From Actinospica robiniae DSM 44927 (GTDB taxonomy: Bacteria; Actinomycetota; Actinomycetes; Streptomycetales; Catenulisporaceae), in contig NZ_KI632511.1 in NCBI RefSeq assembly GCF_000504285.1, forward strand, positions 5,314,154 through 5,378,153: 64,000 nucleotides of DNA, read 5' to 3'. This document shows, piece by piece, positions 18,247 through 26,923 of this stretch (position 1 is its first letter; every line of letters starts with the position of its first letter). The translations under genes were made by a program, and so were the position numbers. The notes under the pieces were generated by a model. It searched no databases, was not told the origin of the DNA, and saw nothing but the letters and a program-made list of their open reading frames with translations.

Positions 18247-19545
18247 ATGGGGTCGAGCCTTCGGGATTCCGCGGTCGGCCCCGCTGAGGGCGAAGGCGTC
18301 AGTTTCGGACCCGGCTTCTACTTCAGCTACGCGCACACCCCGCCGCTGCGCGGAGACCGCTCCGATCCGGACTACTGGATCAAGCGCTTCTTCCACGAAC
18401 TCGAGACCGAGGTCCGGCATCTCGACCACCGGCTGCACGGCGGCTTCGTGGACCACCGGATACCGGCCGGCCTGGACCCGGCCGAGTACGCCGCGCACCG
18501 GCTGGCCGAATGCCGGGTGTTCGTCCCGCTCTACGGCGACAACTACTTCGAGAGCGAGAAGTGCGGCCGGGAATGGGCCGTGTTCGAGCGCCGGCGCCGG
18601 CTGCGCAAGGCCCGCACCGGCGACGACGGACGCTCGATCGTCCCGGTGCTCTGGACCCCGAGCACCCGCGAGCAGCCCGACTGCGCCCGCCGGGTGCCGC
18701 CGGCCCGGCTGCTCGAGAACGACCTGTACCTGGATCTCGGGCTCTACCAGCTGATCCGGCTCTACGAGCACGAATACCACGAGGCGGTGCTGCGCCTCGC
18801 CCAGCTGATCGTGCACCGCGCCCGGGTCGAGGCGCCGCCGGCGATCTCCCCGGACTCCCACGGCGAGGTCGAGCCCGCCTTCCCCGGCCGGGCCAGTCCG
18901 CAGCGCCCGCTGTACATCGCCGTGGCCGCCGCGGTCCGGCGCACCGTGCCGCGGGAACGCGATCCGGAGTACTACGGCGGCAATCCGGAGGAGTGGCGCC
19001 CCTACCAGCCGCAGGTCGCGGAGCCGCTGGCCGAGCGCGCGGCCCGGATCGCCGGGACGCTCGGCTACTCCGCCCGGATCAGTGTGCTCTCGACCTCCTC
19101 GCCCGAGACGAAGATGCCGGGCCCGCAGCTGGAATCGCAGCGGCAGCAGGGCCCGAGCATCGTGCTGGCCGACCCGTGGGTGTTCGACGGGTTCCCCACC
19201 AGCCGCACCGCGCTGGAGCGGGTGGACCGCTGCCGGCGCGAGACCGTGCGGCTGATGGTTCCGTGGAGCGGCAGCGACGGCGAGACCGCCCGGCAGCGGC
19301 TCTACCTCGAAGCCCGGGTGCAGACCACGGTGCCGTGGATGTTCCGGTGCTGGCGCCGGTCCCTGCCGGAGCGATTACAGGACCTGGCCACGGCCGAGCA
19401 GTTCGACGAGGCCCTGCTCGTGGTGATCGACCGGGCCCGCAGCTACTTCCTGAGCACGAGCGAGCCCCTGCGCAACGCCCCGCTCAACCGCTACTCGAGC
19501 CGGCCGAGGCTGGCCCCGGCACCGCACGAGGAGTCCCCGCCGTAG
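18247..19545 (+). CDS. fxsC: FxsC, TIR-like protein of the FxSxx system
   Basis: A 432-residue protein. The N-terminal domain (about 20-180) has the TIR-like opening FYFSYAHT, a VFVPLYGDNYF strand and a SIVPVLW strand. The C-terminal half (about 215-410) is the FxsC-type domain with PLYIAVAAAVRRTVPRERDP and a second Rossmann-like strand pattern. TIR-like domains sense or signal by protein interaction or NAD handling; the activity here is unknown. Leu377 is encoded by TTA (19375-19377), the rare codon read by bldA tRNA in streptomycetes. fxsT follows 82 bp later. Confidence 0.82.
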   Translation: MGSSLRDSAVGPAEGEGVSFGPGFYFSYAHTPPLRGDRSDPDYWIKRFFHELETEVRHLDHRLHGGFVDHRIPAGLDPAEYAAHRLAECRVFVPLYGDNYFESEKCGREWAVFERRRRLRKARTGDDGRSIVPVLWTPSTREQPDCARRVPPARLLENDLYLDLGLYQLIRLYEHEYHEAVLRLAQLIVHRARVEAPPAISPDSHGEVEPAFPGRASPQRPLYIAVAAAVRRTVPRERDPEYYGGNPEEWRPYQPQVAEPLAERAARIAGTLGYSARISVLSTSSPETKMPGPQLESQRQQGPSIVLADPWVFDGFPTSRTALERVDRCRRETVRLMVPWSGSDGETARQRLYLEARVQTTVPWMFRCWRRSLPERLQDLATAEQFDEALLVVIDRARSYFLSTSEPLRNAPLNRYSSRPRLAPAPHEESPP

Positions 19546-19627
19546 CCCGGGGGCCGCGGAAGCACCCGTTCGCCCACCTTCGCTCCGCCCCCAGGACATC
19601 CGAGACCGCACGCAAGAGGTTAGGACC

Positions 19628-22600
19628 ATGAGCGCACGCAAGCCGGGTCAGGTCGTCACCTTCTACTCGTACAAGGGCGGCACCGGCCGCACCATGTCGC
19701 TGGCCAACATCGCCTGGATCCTGGCCGCGAACGGCAAGCGGGTGCTGATGGTGGACTGGGACCTGGAATCCCCCGGGCTGCACCGGTACTTCGCCAAGTC
19801 GCTGCTCGACCCGGACGCCCTGGCCGCGACCAAGGGCGTGGTCAACATGGTGCGCGAGTTCGAGGACTCGGCCGCGGAGACACCGGAGGAGCAGCGCGGC
19901 TCGAACTTCTACCGCGACCTGGCCCGGGTCAGCGACTACGCGATCGCCATCCGCTGGCCCTTCCCCGACGGCGGCGCGCTGCACTACATGTCGGCCGGCC
20001 TGCAGAACCGCAGCTACTCCAGCGCGGTGGCCAGTCTGGACTGGGAGCGCTTCTACGAGCACCTCGGCGGCGGAGAGCTGTTCAACGCCTTCCGCGCGGA
20101 CATGAGGGCGAACTACGACTACGCGCTGATCGACAGCCGCACCGGCCTGAGCGACGTCGCGGACATCTGCACCCTGCACCTGCCCGACGTCATCGTGGAC
20201 TGCTTCACCCTGAACAACCAGGGCCTGGAGGGCGCGCTGACCGTGGCCGGCGGGGTCGCGAAGTTCACCAACCACCCGATCCGGCTGCTGGCCGTGCCGA
20301 TGCGGGTGGACGAGGCGGAGAAGAACAAGGCCGACGCCGGCCGGGCGGCGGCCCGCGAGCGCTTCGCCGACCTGAAGATAGAGGAGCTCGCCTCGCCCCG
20401 GTACTGGGGCCAGGTCGAGATCCCGTACGTGCCCTTCTACAGCTACGAAGAGACCCTGGCCACCTTCGCCGACAGCCCCAACGACCGGCACACCCTGCTC
20501 GACGCCTACCTCAGGCTGACCGCCGTGCTGACCGAAGGCGAGGTGCGCGAGGTGCCCGAGATGGACGACGTGGCCCGGAAACTGGTGCTGGCCGAGGTAT
20601 CCCGGCTCCAGCCGAGCCGGCAGGAGCAGCTGGCCATCGCGTACGTCGCGGAGGACCGGCTGTGGGCCGAGTGGGTCGAGGCGGTCTACCTGCAGGAGGG
20701 CTTCGACGCCCGGATCGTCCCGCTGTTCGACGACCCGGCCACCCGGCCGGTGATCGAGCCGAACACCCGGATCGTCGCGCTGATGTCGGCCGAGACCACC
20801 CGCAACCCCGGCGCCATGATCCAGCTGCGTTCGTGGTCGAACACCGGGCAGCTGTCCGTGGTCGCGCTCTCCGAGCTGCGCTCCGACTCCCGGCTGGCCG
20901 CGGCCTCGACCTGCGAGCTCTACGGGGTGACCGATCCGGCCGCCGCGGCCGCGCAGCTGCTGCGGCTGGTCGGCGTGCCCGAGCCGGAGGCCGTTCAGGC
21001 CCGGCTGCCCGAGGGCCACCGCTACCCGACCGGGCACCCGCGGATCTGGAACGTCAGCGCCCGCTACACCGTCTTCACCGGCCGCGACGAGGCGATGGAG
21101 CGGCTGCGCCAGCAGATCGTGGGCGGGTCGGCGACGGTGATCCTGCCGGTGGCGCTGCACGGCCTCGGCGGCGTCGGCAAGACCCAGCTGGCCCAGGAAT
21201 ACGCGCTGCGCTTCAGCGCCGACTACGACCTGGTGTGGTGGATCAGCGCCGAGTCCACCGAGTTCATCGACGAGGCCCTGGCCGGCCTGGCCCGGCGGCT
21301 GCACCTGCCCGGCTCCGGCGAGTCGATCACCGAGGACTCGCAGCTGGTGCGCGAGGTGCTGCGGCGCGGGGAGGCGGGACGCTGGCTGCTGATCTACGAC
21401 AACGCCACCGACCCGTCCAAGCTCCAGCCGTTCCTGCCCAGCGGCACCTCGGGGCACGTGCTGATCACCTCGCGCAACCAGGCCTGGGCGCAGCGGGCGG
21501 TGCCGCTGGAGGTGGACGTGTTCACCGCCGCGGAGAGCATCGAGCACCTGACCCACACCGTCAACGGCCTGAGCGACCGCGACGCGCTGCGGCTGGCCGA
21601 GCTGGTCGGCCACCTGCCGCTGGCGGTGCAGAGCGCCAGCGCCTGGCTGAGCACCACCGGCACGCCGGTGGAGCAGTACATCCAGCAGCTGTCCGAGCAG
21701 ATCACCCGGGTGCTCGAGACGCCGCCGGAGGACTACCCGGTGTCGGTGGCGGCGACCTGGACCATCGCGCTGCAGGACCTGGAGGAGCGGCGGCCGGCGG
21801 CGGCGCGGCTGCTCGAGCTGTGCGCGTTCATGAACCCGGACGGGATCTCGACGCACTCGATGATCTACACCAACGCGATGCTCGACACCCTGCGCAAGTT
21901 CGACCGCTCGCTCGTGGACATCGGCATGATCGGCATCGTGGTGGCCGAGCCGGTGCGCCTGAGCCTGCTCCAGCTCGACCAGGCGGCCCGCGAGCTGCGC
22001 ATCCACCGGCTGGTCCAGGAGGTCATCAAGGCCCGGATGACCGGGTCGAAGCAGGACGAGGTGGTGCACGCCGTGCACGGCATCCTCGCCGCGGCGCGCC
22101 CGCAGTCCGGGGACACCGACGACCCGGAGAACTGGCCGCAGTACGCGCTGCTGTGGCCGCACATGACCCCGTCGAGGGCGATGGACTGCGACGAGGGCCC
22201 GGTACGCCAGCTGCTGATCGACCGCATCAGGTATCTGTGGAAGCGCGGCGAGTACCAGAACGCGCTGGAGTCCGGCGAGCGGCTCGAGGAACGCTGGCTG
22301 GACCGGATCGACGAGCTCGGCGGCCTGCAGACGGACCCGGGCGGCGTGCTCTACCAGCAGCTGCTGGTGCTGCGGAACCTGCTGGCGAGCATCATGCGGC
22401 TGCAGGGCGACTTCAACCGGGCCTACCAGATCGACTCGGACGTGCTGGCCGAGCAGGAGCGGCTGTTCGGCCCGGAGCACCCGCACACGCTGCTGAGCCA
22501 CCTGTGCATCGCCGGCGACCTGCGCGGCCTCGGCCGGTTCCAGGACGCGCTGGACAGCGACCTGGCGACCTACGAGCGCCACCGCCGGGTCTACCCCGAG

Positions 22601-23554
22601 GGCGACGCGCGGCTGCTCGGCGCGGCGAACAACCTGGCGGTCAACTTCCGTCTGCTGGGCGACTGCTACAAGGCGCTGGAGCTGGATGAGAGCACGTACA
22701 TCCAGCGCCGCTCCACCCTCGGCCCGAAGCACCCGTACACGCTGTATTCGAGCTCGAACCTGGCCCGCGACCTGCGCGACGCCGGCCAGTACACGCAGTC
22801 CACGGACGTGCTGCGGGCGGCCTTGGCGGACTACCGCGAGGCGGTCGGGGACACCAGCCCGGAGACGCTGCGCACGGCCAAGAGCCTGGCCGTGTCACTG
22901 CGCAAGGCCGGCGAACTGGCCGAGTCGGCGACGCTCGCCCGCGAGACCTACGACCGCTACCGCGGCGAGTTCGGCGACACGAACCCGGACCTGCAGTCCT
23001 GCGCCCTGGTCTACGCCGCGGCGCTGTCCGCGGTGGGCGAGCACGGCACCGCGAAGGAGCTGTGCCTGACCGTGCTGGGCCGTTATGAGGAGCAGCTCGG
23101 CGCGCAGCACCCGTACACGCTGTGCTGCCTCAACAACCTGTCCACCTACGTGCGCAAGTCGAACGACTTCGAGGAGGCGCTGGATCTGGCCCGCCGGGCC
23201 TTCGAGGGCCTGAACACGCTGCTCGGCGATCACCACCCGTACACGCTGATCGCGGCCGCGAACGTGGCCAACAGCCTCGTCGACCTCGGCGACCTGCGCC
23301 CCGCCTCCACGCTGGAGGACGAGTCGGCGCGGAAGCTGGCCGGCGTGCTGCGGCCCAAGCACCCGGACGTACTGGCGATCGAGTCCAACCACGCGGCCAC
23401 CCTGGAGAACCTCGGCCACACCGCCGAGTCGGCCCACCTGCGCAGCCGCGTGGTGGCCGACATGGAGGTCACCCTGGGCCACCAGCACTTCAACACCCGG
23501 GCGGCCCGGCAGTCGCAGCGGCTGGACTGGGATCTGGAGCCGCAGCCGATCTAA
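19628..23554 (+). CDS. fxsT: FxsT: ParA-like, TIR-like, NB-ARC and TPR protein
   Basis: A 1308-residue multidomain protein. Residues 1-250 are a ParA/MinD-like ATPase with deviant Walker A KGGTGRT at 16-22 and VDWDLESPG. About 334-450 is TIR-like (QLAIAYVAEDRLWAEWVE). About 490-800 is an NB-ARC/STAND NTPase with GLGGVGKT at 512-519, the Walker B-like LLIYDN and the sensor strand VLITSR. About 900-1300 are TPR/Kinesin-light-chain-like repeats with recurring G..HP(Y/H)TL. This architecture belongs to the FxSxx-system TPR protein. STAND proteins oligomerise on ligand binding, so it is the probable sensor or effector of the locus. ATG 19628 follows AAGAGGTTAGG. The downstream 1.4 kb is a repeat region. 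Confidence 0.88.
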   Translation: MSARKPGQVVTFYSYKGGTGRTMSLANIAWILAANGKRVLMVDWDLESPGLHRYFAKSLLDPDALAATKGVVNMVREFEDSAAETPEEQRGSNFYRDLARVSDYAIAIRWPFPDGGALHYMSAGLQNRSYSSAVASLDWERFYEHLGGGELFNAFRADMRANYDYALIDSRTGLSDVADICTLHLPDVIVDCFTLNNQGLEGALTVAGGVAKFTNHPIRLLAVPMRVDEAEKNKADAGRAAARERFADLKIEELASPRYWGQVEIPYVPFYSYEETLATFADSPNDRHTLLDAYLRLTAVLTEGEVREVPEMDDVARKLVLAEVSRLQPSRQEQLAIAYVAEDRLWAEWVEAVYLQEGFDARIVPLFDDPATRPVIEPNTRIVALMSAETTRNPGAMIQLRSWSNTGQLSVVALSELRSDSRLAAASTCELYGVTDPAAAAAQLLRLVGVPEPEAVQARLPEGHRYPTGHPRIWNVSARYTVFTGRDEAMERLRQQIVGGSATVILPVALHGLGGVGKTQLAQEYALRFSADYDLVWWISAESTEFIDEALAGLARRLHLPGSGESITEDSQLVREVLRRGEAGRWLLIYDNATDPSKLQPFLPSGTSGHVLITSRNQAWAQRAVPLEVDVFTAAESIEHLTHTVNGLSDRDALRLAELVGHLPLAVQSASAWLSTTGTPVEQYIQQLSEQITRVLETPPEDYPVSVAATWTIALQDLEERRPAAARLLELCAFMNPDGISTHSMIYTNAMLDTLRKFDRSLVDIGMIGIVVAEPVRLSLLQLDQAARELRIHRLVQEVIKARMTGSKQDEVVHAVHGILAAARPQSGDTDDPENWPQYALLWPHMTPSRAMDCDEGPVRQLLIDRIRYLWKRGEYQNALESGERLEERWLDRIDELGGLQTDPGGVLYQQLLVLRNLLASIMRLQGDFNRAYQIDSDVLAEQERLFGPEHPHTLLSHLCIAGDLRGLGRFQDALDSDLATYERHRRVYPEGDARLLGAANNLAVNFRLLGDCYKALELDESTYIQRRSTLGPKHPYTLYSSSNLARDLRDAGQYTQSTDVLRAALADYREAVGDTSPETLRTAKSLAVSLRKAGELAESATLARETYDRYRGEFGDTNPDLQSCALVYAAALSAVGEHGTAKELCLTVLGRYEEQLGAQHPYTLCCLNNLSTYVRKSNDFEEALDLARRAFEGLNTLLGDHHPYTLIAAANVANSLVDLGDLRPASTLEDESARKLAGVLRPKHPDVLAIESNHAATLENLGHTAESAHLRSRVVADMEVTLGHQHFNTRAARQSQRLDWDLEPQPI

Positions 23555-23562
23555 CGCGAGTC

Positions 23563-24040
23563 GATGATCGGCTGGGTGCTGATGGGGCGTGGTGGCTTGT
23601 CGGGTCGGGTGTGGGCGGCCGCTTCGCGTCGCCCGTTTTGTCCGACCACCCGCCCACCCGTTGCGTTGGCGGGGCGGGCTGCGGTTTCAAGATCTCGCCT
23701 CCGGCGGGGACCTTCCCTCGGAGAGAATGCCGGGGTCGTGTGGGTGCTGTCGTTGGCGGGGCGGGCTGACGTTGGGGGTGGTGGGGTTGCGGGGGTGTGC
23801 TCTCTCCTCGGCCGGTCCCCGGAGGCAATCAGGGACCTGCCGGGAGGTCAAGCGGCGGTGGCCTGGGTTGATGCTGAATCGTGCATCGCGCCGCTTGACC
23901 TCCCGGCAGAACCCTGATCAGGCTTCGCCTGCCCGACCGAGGAGAGAACCCACCCCCTGAGGGAGCAGTGCGAGCTGCGCTCGGGCCGGATCCCGTCCCG
24001 CGGCCCGGCCGCGCCCGATCCGGAAGAATCCTGCATCATC
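23563..24040. repeat. Long inverted repeat, left arm
   Basis: About 480 bp matching, inverted and with indels, the segment 24488-24989; blocks of 40-70 bp are nearly identical, for example the opening GATGATCGGCTGGGT and CGCCTCCGGCGGG. The arm itself folds back: CTCTCCTCGG...AAGCGGCG at 23800-23850 is complementary to CGCCGCTTGACC...CCGAGGAGAG at 23888-23946. It begins 9 bp after the fxsT stop codon. No convincing gene is present; overlapping reading frames look spurious. Confidence 0.85.
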
Positions 24041-24246
24041 GTTCGAGACCGCTCTTCGCTTCTCTACTGATTCAACGCCGGGGAACGCGACCGAGTGCCC
24101 GGAAATCTCCATAATTTTTGCTTATTCGCTGGAAGCCGGATACGCGGTTTTTGTCGGTGGTGGCGTCTAGCATGGAAGCGTACGGGGATCGGGACTTGTG
24201 GCAAGAGGGTGGTGGGCGGGGTGGCCGGGGTGTGGCGGAAAACGGT

Positions 24247-24540
24247 GCAGGATCTCCCCTCGGGGTGCGATCGAGCCGCGCGATCGTGCGCGTTGCGTGA
24301 GCTCCGGGTGGATCGGACCGGGGCGATGCAGAATCCTTCCGCATCGAACTCGGCCGGCCTGCGGGATTGTGCAGCGAGGTCTGGGATCGGGGTGGATCGC
24401 ACGAGGGCGGCGCAGGATTTCACCTCAGGCGCGACCCGAGCATCGACGCCTCCGCGCGGATCAAGGATCGGGATGGCCGGATCAGGGTGATGCAGAATCC
24501 TTCCGCATCGAACGCGACCGGGCCACGGGCTCGGACTCGG
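24247..24540. repeat. Degenerate tandem repeat, unit about 81 bp
   Basis: Four units each centred on GCAG(A/G)AT at 24247, 24328, 24412 and 24492, spacing 81, 84 and 80 bp. Units 2 and 4 share GATGCAGAATCCTTCCGCAT exactly. An inverted copy lies near 24020-24040. The last unit runs into the right arm of the long inverted repeat. Gene-free. Confidence 0.65.
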
Positions 24541-24989
24541 ACTCGGCCCGAGCGCAGCTCAGACTCGTACCTCAGGGGGTGGGCTCTCTCCTCGGTCGGG
24601 CAGGCGAAGCCCGATCAGGGTTCTGCCGGGAGGTCAAGCGGCGCCATGCAAGATCCAGCATCAACCCAGGCCGCCGCCGCTTGAGCTCCCGGCAGGTCCC
24701 TGATTGCCTCCGGGGACCGGCCGAGGAGAGAGCACACCCCCGCAACCCCACCACCCCGAACCCCAACCCGCCCCGCCAACGACAACAACCACGCAACCCC
24801 GGCATCTCTCCGAGGGAAGGCCCCCGCCGGAGGCGAAAGCTTGAAACCCCAGCCCACCCCACCAACGCAACGGGTGGGCGGGTGGACAGAAGAACCAGGC
24901 GACGCGAAGCGGCCGCCCACACCACGACGACAACCACCCCGACCCGACCCGACAAGGCAACCCTCCCTACGAGGACCCAGCCGATCATC
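24488..24989. repeat. Long inverted repeat, right arm
   Basis: Inverse copy of 23563-24040 including the internal fold-back hairpin (24572-24625 with 24680-24738). It ends ACCCAGCCGATCATC, mirroring the start of the left arm, and stops about 50 bp before the end of the convergent hydrolase gene. Confidence 0.85.
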
Positions 24990-25037
24990 ATTAGTGCACT
25001 GATCACGCTGCTCGCACCCGCCGACGAGGACTGGCCC

Positions 25038-25940
25038 CTACGCGGCGGACGGCTCGGCCGGCTTCGACGGGTCGCCGTCGCCGTCGATCCAGCGCAGGAT
25101 GTCGACGAGCACTTCCATGGCGCTGAAGTGCGCGGCGTGCCGGGCGATCTCGAGGGTGGCACCGGGGATGCGTCCGGCGAGCCAGCGGGTGTGGCCGACC
25201 GGGGAGAAGTGGTCCTGTTCGCCGTGCCAAAGGTAGACCTGGCCGGGGATGTCGGCCGGGTCGAAGCCCCAGTCCTGGGTGAACGAGCGCGCGTCGTCCA
25301 CCCAGCCGCCGCCGGAGGTGCGCACGGCCTCGGCCATGGCGCGCTTGAAGCCGGAGCGGATCGTGTTGTCCGCCACCACCCGCCAGTCGGCCTGCTCGAG
25401 TTCCGGGCCGAGGTTGCGCAGCATCAGGTTCGGATCGCCCCGGATCTCCTCCGCGGTGGCCTCGATGATCGGGGCGAGCAGGCTCACGCCCTTCTCGGCG
25501 ACCAGGTACTCGCGCACGTTCGAGTCCGTCATGCCCTCGTACCAGTCCAAGCCCTCGCTGCGGAACGGGGCGAGACAGACCAGCGCGGCGGTGCGAACGA
25601 CCCGGTCCGCCAGCAGGGCGGCGCAGGCCAGCGCGTGCGGGCCGCCGCCGGAGCGGCCGACCACGCCGAAGCGGCCGAGGCCGAGCGCGTCGGCGATGTC
25701 CTCCACATCCTCGGCGGCGTGGCGCACGAACCGGCCGGGCAGGCGGTCGGAGCCGCCGTAGCCGGGGCGGTCGTAGGCGATCAGACGGATGCCCAGATGG
25801 TGCAGCCGCATCGGCATCGGGTGCGGGCCGAGGCGGCTGCCCGGGGTGCCGTGGAGGAAGAAGACCGGGGTCGCGCCGCGTGGGCCGAGTGTCAGGATCC
25901 TGAGTCTTCGTCCGTCCCGCGCGAACACCGTGCGTTCCAC
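25038..25940 (-). CDS. Alpha/beta hydrolase
   Basis: A 300-residue alpha/beta-hydrolase-fold protein. It has the oxyanion-hole FLHGTPGSR near residue 28, YDRPGYGGSD, the nucleophile elbow GRSGGGPHAL (serine near residue 95), a late aspartate in GEQDHFSP and histidine in RHAAHFS. No signal peptide. Substrate unknown (esterase, epoxide or peptide hydrolase are all possible). GTG 25940 is preceded by AAGGAGAGG. It converges on the long inverted repeat and is probably not part of the fxs unit. Confidence 0.8.
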   Translation of the reverse strand: MERTVFARDGRRLRILTLGPRGATPVFFLHGTPGSRLGPHPMPMRLHHLGIRLIAYDRPGYGGSDRLPGRFVRHAAEDVEDIADALGLGRFGVVGRSGGGPHALACAALLADRVVRTAALVCLAPFRSEGLDWYEGMTDSNVREYLVAEKGVSLLAPIIEATAEEIRGDPNLMLRNLGPELEQADWRVVADNTIRSGFKRAMAEAVRTSGGGWVDDARSFTQDWGFDPADIPGQVYLWHGEQDHFSPVGHTRWLAGRIPGATLEIARHAAHFSAMEVLVDILRWIDGDGDPSKPAEPSAA

Positions 25941-26110
25941 TCTGGCAGCCTCTCCTTCCGCATGCCGCCCGCGGCTCGCCGCCGCCGGTAAGGCGCTTTG
26001 GATTTATGGCCATTACCCCCCGGGATCGTGATCACTCCCGGTTCGCGCCGAATCGGAACCGTTCCGAAACGTGCGACGCGGCCACAGTGAACGGGGAGCA
26101 GACTGTCCGG

Positions 26111-26809
26111 ATGCAGACACCCGAAGGCGCCCGTACCCGCGCACCGGGCTCCGGGCCCGGCCCGATCACGCCCGACGGCTGCGCGGTCGACCTCTATGCC
26201 GCCGTGCCGGCCCGCGGTGAACCAGAACTCATCCACGCCTCGGTACCGGCGCACGCTGCGGTCTTGGAGCTTGGTTGCGGCACAGGCCGGATCAGCACCC
26301 CGCTCGCACGGCTCGGGCACCGGGTCGTGGGGGTGGACGAGTCGGCCGAGATGCTCGCGCGCTGCGTCGGAATCACCACCGTGCGCTCCGGGATCCAGTC
26401 GCTGCGGCTGCCCGAGCGCTTCCCGGTCGTCGTGTTGCCCTCGCATCTGGTCAACTCCTCGGACGTCGAACTGCGCGACGCGTTCCTGCGCACCTGCCGC
26501 GAGCACGTCGAGAGCTCCGGCATGGTTCTGATTCAGCGCCATCGGCGCGGCTGGATCGCCGAGGCCGCCGACTCCGCCCACGACGACGGCACCCTGCGCA
26601 GCAGCCTCCGCGTGCTCGGCCGTCCCGCGCCGGGCCTGCTGCACGGAAGCATGACCTATGAACTCGGGGATTCCTTGTGGAAACACGAATTCACGGCCCG
26701 CGACCTGCTCGACGAGGATCTGCCGGACGTGCTCGCCGCGGCGGATCTGCGGCTCGATCGGATACTGACGGACGACGGCTCGTGGTTCGTCGCAGTGCCC
26801 ACGGCATAG
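26111..26809 (+). CDS. Class I SAM-dependent methyltransferase
   Basis: A protein of about 232 residues with the SAM-binding motif I VLELGCGTGRISTPLA, then VVGVDES and the post-motif VVLPSHLVN. Substrate unknown. ATG 26111 is 12 nt from GGGGAG; in-frame upstream starts at 26006 and GTG 26087 cannot be excluded. It is divergent from the hydrolase gene, with about 170 bp between them, and ends at a strong terminator. Confidence 0.75.
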   Translation: MQTPEGARTRAPGSGPGPITPDGCAVDLYAAVPARGEPELIHASVPAHAAVLELGCGTGRISTPLARLGHRVVGVDESAEMLARCVGITTVRSGIQSLRLPERFPVVVLPSHLVNSSDVELRDAFLRTCREHVESSGMVLIQRHRRGWIAEAADSAHDDGTLRSSLRVLGRPAPGLLHGSMTYELGDSLWKHEFTARDLLDEDLPDVLAAADLRLDRILTDDGSWFVAVPTA

Positions 26810-26815
26810 GAGCCG

Positions 26816-26852
26816 CTCAGGCCCGTGACATGGCGTCACGGGCCTGAGCTTT
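26816..26852 (+). terminator. Terminator after the methyltransferase gene
   Basis: CTCAGGCCCGTGAC pairs perfectly with GTCACGGGCCTGAG (14 bp) around ATGGC and is followed by CTTT; it lies between convergent genes and may act both ways. Confidence 0.8.
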
Positions 26853-26923
26853 CCCCGGGCTGCCCGCGGCTCGTGGGCGAAGCCGCTCCCTTGTGGGGTC
26901 CGGGGCGTTCAGAGGCGCTTCTT

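Noticed and set aside
19484-22732. 1082-codon minus-strand open frame opposite fxsT
   Set aside because: Low-complexity composition typical of an antisense frame in GC-rich DNA; fxsT on the plus strand has coherent domains throughout.
23589-23960. Possible small proteins in both arms of the long inverted repeat (also 24572-25162 minus)
   Set aside because: The frames share a peptide only because the DNA is duplicated; indels between arms break the frame, starts lack ribosome binding sites and no domain is visible.
24247-24540. CRISPR array in the tandem-repeat region
   Set aside because: Units are about 81 bp, degenerate and without a repeat/spacer alternation, and no cas gene is present in the window.
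23563-24989. Insertion sequence with transposase
   Set aside because: No transposase-like reading frame or terminal target duplication could be seen; only a non-autonomous element remains possible.
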